The notes under the pieces are model-generated. The model searched no databases. It worked only from the letters and a program-made list of their open reading frames with translations, and was not told where the DNA came from. A DNA stretch of 43,881 nucleotides from positions 1-43,881 of the forward strand of contig NZ_MRST01000009.1 of assembly GCF_001902145.1 (NCBI RefSeq). The letters run 5' to 3'. The translations under genes and the position numbers were made by a program. Numbering within the stretch: position 1 is the stretch's first letter; every line of letters begins with the position of its first letter. The DNA comes from Pseudomonas fluorescens. GTDB lineage: Bacteria; Pseudomonadota; Gammaproteobacteria; Pseudomonadales; Pseudomonadaceae. Positions 40,669 to 43,881 of the stretch are shown piece after piece.

Positions 40669-42018
40669 ATGAACATGCCCGAAAACGCCCCATCGTCCCT
40701 GGCCAGCCAATTGAAGCTGGATGCGCACTGGATGCCTTACACCGCCAACCGCAACTTCCAGCGCGATCCACGCCTGATCGTGGCCGCCGAAGGTAGCTGG
40801 TTGACCGATGACAAGGGGCGCAAGGTCTATGATTCGTTGTCGGGCCTTTGGACCTGTGGCGCCGGGCATACGCGCAAGGAAATCCAGGAGGCGGTCGCCA
40901 AGCAATTGGGCACCTTGGACTACTCTCCAGGCTTCCAATACGGTCATCCGTTGTCCTTCCAGTTGGCGGAAAAGATCACCGACCTGACCCCGGGCAACCT
41001 GAATCATGTGTTCTTCACCGATTCGGGCTCTGAATGTGCCGATACGGCGGTGAAGATGGTGCGGGCCTACTGGCGCCTGAAAGGCCAGGCCACGAAGACC
41101 AAGATGATCGGTCGCGCCCGTGGTTACCACGGCGTGAACATCGCTGGTACCAGCCTGGGCGGTGTGAACGGTAACCGTAAGCTGTTTGGCCAGGCGATGA
41201 TGGATGTTGACCATCTGCCTCACACCTTGCTGGCCAGCAACGCCTTCTCCCGGGGCATGCCGGAGCAGGGCGGTATTGCCTTGGCCGATGAGTTGCTCAA
41301 GCTGATCGAGCTGCATGACGCGTCGAACATCGCAGCCGTGTTTGTCGAGCCGATGGCCGGTTCCGCTGGCGTATTGGTGCCACCGCAGGGTTATCTCAAG
41401 CGTCTGCGCGAAATTTGCGACCAGCACAATATCCTGTTGGTGTTCGACGAAGTGATCACGGGCTTTGGCCGCACCGGCTCGATGTTCGGTGCCGACAGCT
41501 TCGGCGTGACCCCGGACCTGATGTGCATCGCCAAGCAAGTCACCAACGGCGCGATCCCGATGGGCGCGGTGATTGCCAGCAGCGAGATCTACCAGACCTT
41601 CATGAACCAGGCGACGCCGGAATACGCAGTGGAATTCCCCCACGGCTACACCTACTCGGCGCACCCGGTGGCTTGCGCGGCGGGCTTGGCGGCATTGGAC
41701 CTGTTGCAGAAAGAAAACCTGGTGCAGAGCGTAGCCGAAGTCGCACCGCACTTTGAGAACGCGCTGCACGGTTTGAAGGGCAGCAAGAATGTGATCGACA
41801 TTCGCAACTACGGCCTGGCCGGTGCGATTCAGATTGCTCCGCGTGATGGAGATGCCATCGTGCGTCCATTCGAGGCCGGCATGGCGTTGTGGAAAGCCGG
41901 TTTCTATGTGCGTTTTGGCGGTGACACCCTGCAGTTCGGGCCAACCTTCAACAGCAAGCCGCAGGACCTGGACCGTCTGTTTGACGCGGTCGGCGAAGTG
42001 CTGAACAAGATCGACTGA
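40669..42018 (+). CDS. bauA: Beta-alanine:pyruvate aminotransferase BauA
   Basis: A 449-residue class III PLP aminotransferase. GSECADTAVKMVRAYWR and RARGYHGVNIAGTSLGG form the cofactor site, FDEVITGFGRTGSMFG holds the PLP-contacting Asp, and the Schiff-base lysine is in CIAKQVTNGAIPMGAV. It converts beta-alanine and pyruvate to malonate semialdehyde and alanine. I chose ATG 40669 (MNMPENAPSS) because GAGG lies 8 nt upstream and the length fits known BauA; the frame from 40648 is 7 codons longer. bauC follows 39 bp downstream. Confidence 0.95.
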   Translation: MNMPENAPSSLASQLKLDAHWMPYTANRNFQRDPRLIVAAEGSWLTDDKGRKVYDSLSGLWTCGAGHTRKEIQEAVAKQLGTLDYSPGFQYGHPLSFQLAEKITDLTPGNLNHVFFTDSGSECADTAVKMVRAYWRLKGQATKTKMIGRARGYHGVNIAGTSLGGVNGNRKLFGQAMMDVDHLPHTLLASNAFSRGMPEQGGIALADELLKLIELHDASNIAAVFVEPMAGSAGVLVPPQGYLKRLREICDQHNILLVFDEVITGFGRTGSMFGADSFGVTPDLMCIAKQVTNGAIPMGAVIASSEIYQTFMNQATPEYAVEFPHGYTYSAHPVACAAGLAALDLLQKENLVQSVAEVAPHFENALHGLKGSKNVIDIRNYGLAGAIQIAPRDGDAIVRPFEAGMALWKAGFYVRFGGDTLQFGPTFNSKPQDLDRLFDAVGEVLNKID

Positions 42019-42057
42019 TTTCTCCTTCTATATAGAACAATTTTTCAGGAGCCCTGC

Positions 42058-43551
42058 ATGAGCCTTATCCAGCATTTGATCAACGGTGAACTGGTCAACG
42101 ACAGCGGTCGTAGTGCCGACGTCTACAACCCGTCTACCGGCCAGGTGATTCACCAGGTGCCTTTGGCCAGCCGTGAAACCATTCAACAGGCGATTGACTC
42201 AGCCAAGGCGGCGTTTCCGGCTTGGCGCAATACGCCGCCGGCCAAGCGTGCCCAGGTGATGTTCCGTTTCAAGCAACTGCTGGAGCAGAACGAAGCACGG
42301 ATCTCGCAGTTGATCAGCGAAGAACATGGCAAGACCCTGGAAGACGCCGCCGGTGAACTCAAGCGTGGGATCGAGAACGTGGAGTACGCGTGCTCGGCGC
42401 CGGAGATTCTCAAGGGTGAATATAGCCGCAACGTAGGGCCGAACATTGATGCATGGTCGGACTTCCAGCCGCTGGGCGTGGTGGCGGGTATCACCCCGTT
42501 CAACTTCCCCGCGATGGTGCCGTTGTGGATGTACCCGCTGGCGATTGTCTGCGGTAACTGTTTCATCCTTAAACCGTCGGAGCGCGACCCGAGTTCGACG
42601 CTGTTGATCGCGCAATTGTTGCAGGAAGCCGGGCTGCCCAAAGGCGTGCTCAGTGTGGTGCATGGCGACAAGGGCGCGGTGGATGCATTGATCGAAGCGC
42701 CGGAAGTCAAAGCCTTGAGCTTTGTAGGCTCGACGCCGATTGCCGAGTACATCTATTCCGAAGCGACCAAACGTGGCAAACGCGTGCAGGCGCTGGGCGG
42801 GGCGAAGAACCACGCAGTGCTGATGCCGGATGCAGACCTGGATAACGCGGTGAGTGCCCTGATGGGCGCGGCTTATGGCTCCTGCGGTGAGCGTTGCATG
42901 GCGATCTCAGTGGCTGTGTGCGTGGGCGACCAGGTAGCGGATGCGTTGATCGCCAAGCTGGTGCCGCAGGTCAAGGCGTTGAAGATTGGTGCGGGCACTT
43001 CTTGCGGCCTGGATATGGGCCCGTTGGTGACGGGGCAGGCACGGGATAAAGTCAGTGGCTATATAGAAGATGGTGTGTCGGCGGGGGCTGAGCTGGTCGT
43101 TGATGGCCGTGGCTTGAGTGTTGCCGGACATGAGCAAGGTTTTTTCCTCGGTGGCAGCTTGTTTGACCGCGTCACCCCTGAGATGCGTATCTATAAAGAA
43201 GAGATCTTTGGGCCGGTGCTGTGCGTAGTGCGGGTGGATAGCCTGGAAGCGGCGATGCAACTGATCAATGATCATGAATACGGTAACGGTACCTGCATCT
43301 TCACCCGTGACGGTGAAGCGGCGCGTCTGTTCTGTGATGAGATTGAGGTCGGCATGGTGGGTGTTAACGTGCCGCTGCCTGTTCCGGTTGCGTATCACAG
43401 CTTTGGTGGCTGGAAACGTTCGCTGTTTGGCGACTTGCATGCCTATGGGCCGGACGGGGTGCGTTTCTATACCCGTCGCAAGGCGATCACCCAGCGTTGG
43501 CCGCAACGGGCCAGCCATGAAGCGTCGCAATTCGCCTTCCCTAGCCTGTAA
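42058..43551 (+). CDS. bauC: (Methyl)malonate semialdehyde dehydrogenase, CoA-acylating
   Basis: A 497-residue aldehyde dehydrogenase of the MmsA type. TPFNFPAMVPLWMYPLA and KPSERDPSST bind cofactor, SFVGSTPIAEYIY is the NAD loop, and the catalytic cysteine lies in YGSCGERCMAISVAV. It converts malonate semialdehyde from BauA to acetyl-CoA, and may also act on methylmalonate semialdehyde. AGGAG precedes the ATG. It ends the bauA-bauC operon, followed by a strong terminator. The name mmsA/iolA would also be used for this family. Confidence 0.92.
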   Translation: MSLIQHLINGELVNDSGRSADVYNPSTGQVIHQVPLASRETIQQAIDSAKAAFPAWRNTPPAKRAQVMFRFKQLLEQNEARISQLISEEHGKTLEDAAGELKRGIENVEYACSAPEILKGEYSRNVGPNIDAWSDFQPLGVVAGITPFNFPAMVPLWMYPLAIVCGNCFILKPSERDPSSTLLIAQLLQEAGLPKGVLSVVHGDKGAVDALIEAPEVKALSFVGSTPIAEYIYSEATKRGKRVQALGGAKNHAVLMPDADLDNAVSALMGAAYGSCGERCMAISVAVCVGDQVADALIAKLVPQVKALKIGAGTSCGLDMGPLVTGQARDKVSGYIEDGVSAGAELVVDGRGLSVAGHEQGFFLGGSLFDRVTPEMRIYKEEIFGPVLCVVRVDSLEAAMQLINDHEYGNGTCIFTRDGEAARLFCDEIEVGMVGVNVPLPVPVAYHSFGGWKRSLFGDLHAYGPDGVRFYTRRKAITQRWPQRASHEASQFAFPSL

Positions 43552-43564
43552 GGCTCGGTAGGTA

Positions 43565-43592
43565 AAAGGCCGGCCCCTTGGGGCCGGCCTTT
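43565..43592 (+). terminator. Strong Rho-independent terminator after bauC
   Basis: A perfect 13-bp stem AAAGGCCGGCCCC/GGGGCCGGCCTTT with a TT centre lies 13 bp after the bauC stop. The T-run on the plus strand is short (TTT), but a further T stretch follows about 17 nt on. It can work in both directions. Confidence 0.9.
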
Positions 43593-43642
43593 GCGTTATT
43601 GGGGCTTTTTTGACTGATATGACAGAAATGTGAAAAAGAAGG

Positions 43643-43670
43643 TTGACGGCAGATTCCAGAGGCCTATAAT
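43643..43670 (+). promoter_or_regulatory. Upstream tandem promoter of a probable rRNA operon
   Basis: A -35 TTGACG (43643-43648) and a consensus -10 TATAAT (43665-43670) are 16 bp apart, followed by a GC-rich discriminator TCGCCCC. An A/T-rich stretch just upstream (GAAATGTGAAAAAGAAGG) may be an UP element. Together with the second promoter it resembles the region before 16S rRNA in Pseudomonas. Confidence 0.8.
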
Positions 43671-43788
43671 TCGCCCCACTTCCGGCGCGTTCGAAACGGA
43701 AAACTCCTTGGTAAACAATGAGTTAAGAAGTTTTCGGCAGCAAGTTGCTTCAGCTCATCGAAGCCAAAAGGAAGTTGAAAAAGAGGTG

Positions 43789-43816
43789 TTGACAGCAGCG
43801 TGTAACGCTGTAGAAT
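43789..43816 (+). promoter_or_regulatory. Downstream tandem promoter of a probable rRNA operon
   Basis: A consensus -35 TTGACA (43789-43794) and TAGAAT (43811-43816) are 16 bp apart, followed by the GC-rich discriminator TCGCCTCCC, typical of stringently controlled stable-RNA promoters. A-rich DNA (GAAGTTGAAAAAGAGG) lies just upstream. The transcribed leader runs off the window edge. Confidence 0.85.
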
Positions 43817-43881
43817 TCGCCTCCCGCTTACGAGAGATCGCAAGCGCAAGTGGTTGAAGTTGTTGAAGAAATCTTCGAAAA

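Noticed and set aside
43630..43857. 75-codon open frame at the right edge
   Set aside because: It runs through two consensus promoters of a probable rRNA operon and has no ribosome site.

Overview
The window looks like chromosomal DNA of a fluorescent Pseudomonas (P. fluorescens group). I infer this from GC-rich coding sequence, gene sets familiar from Pseudomonas (PprA/PprB with a Tad/Flp pilus locus, CueR/CopA/CopZ, BauR/BauA/BauC), and eight intergenic REP-doublet hairpins (REPINs) typical of that group. No database search was possible, so names rest on recognisable motifs, lengths and gene order.

Layout. 1-120: edge of a probable insertion sequence. 150-13312: a Tad (tight adherence) type IVb pilus locus. 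On the minus strand rcpC-rcpA-tadZ-tadA-tadB-tadC-tadD and a small exported protein form one tightly packed operon, transcribed away from the pilin gene flp (plus). Around it are a prepilin peptidase (fppA), a LuxR-type response regulator (pprB), a TadE-like pseudopilin translationally coupled to a large PAS/GAF histidine kinase (pprA-like), and a stand-alone receiver protein after flp. 13444-17022: a two-partner-secretion-type outer-membrane transporter (TpsB) preceded by a 569-residue glycine/threonine-rich predicted lipoprotein with 12 heptapeptide repeats. The promoter of this lipoprotein shares two short motifs with the promoter of the Tad operon, so I suggest a joint surface-adhesion programme.

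17302-20902: an acyl-chain module (MaoC-like hydratase, FabG-like reductase with an extra N-terminal domain, divergent thiolase). 21037-21936: a RIO-type protein kinase. 22084-25475: copper homeostasis (copA-cueR overlapping by 4 nt, a small exported protein, copZ) with two visible CueR-type operators. 25563-31973: a Bcr-type exporter, a small conserved protein, an MDR-family oxidoreductase plus small monooxygenase with a divergent LysR regulator, an ArsR-like HTH protein and an MFS symporter.

32112-39593: purine-related functions (adenine deaminase, 8-oxoguanine/guanine-type deaminase, NCS2 xanthine/uracil permease, RutR-like TetR regulator) interspersed with a ChaA-type antiporter, an SDR and a YigZ/IMPACT protein. 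39622-43551: beta-alanine catabolism (bauR divergent from bauA-bauC). A strong terminator follows, then two tandem strong sigma-70 promoters that appear to belong to a ribosomal RNA operon beginning just beyond the right edge.

The eight REPINs fall into two sequence classes, all between genes. The part most worth following up is the TpsB/Gly-Thr-rich lipoprotein pair, which lacks a recognisable TpsA, and its apparent regulatory link to the Tad pilus.
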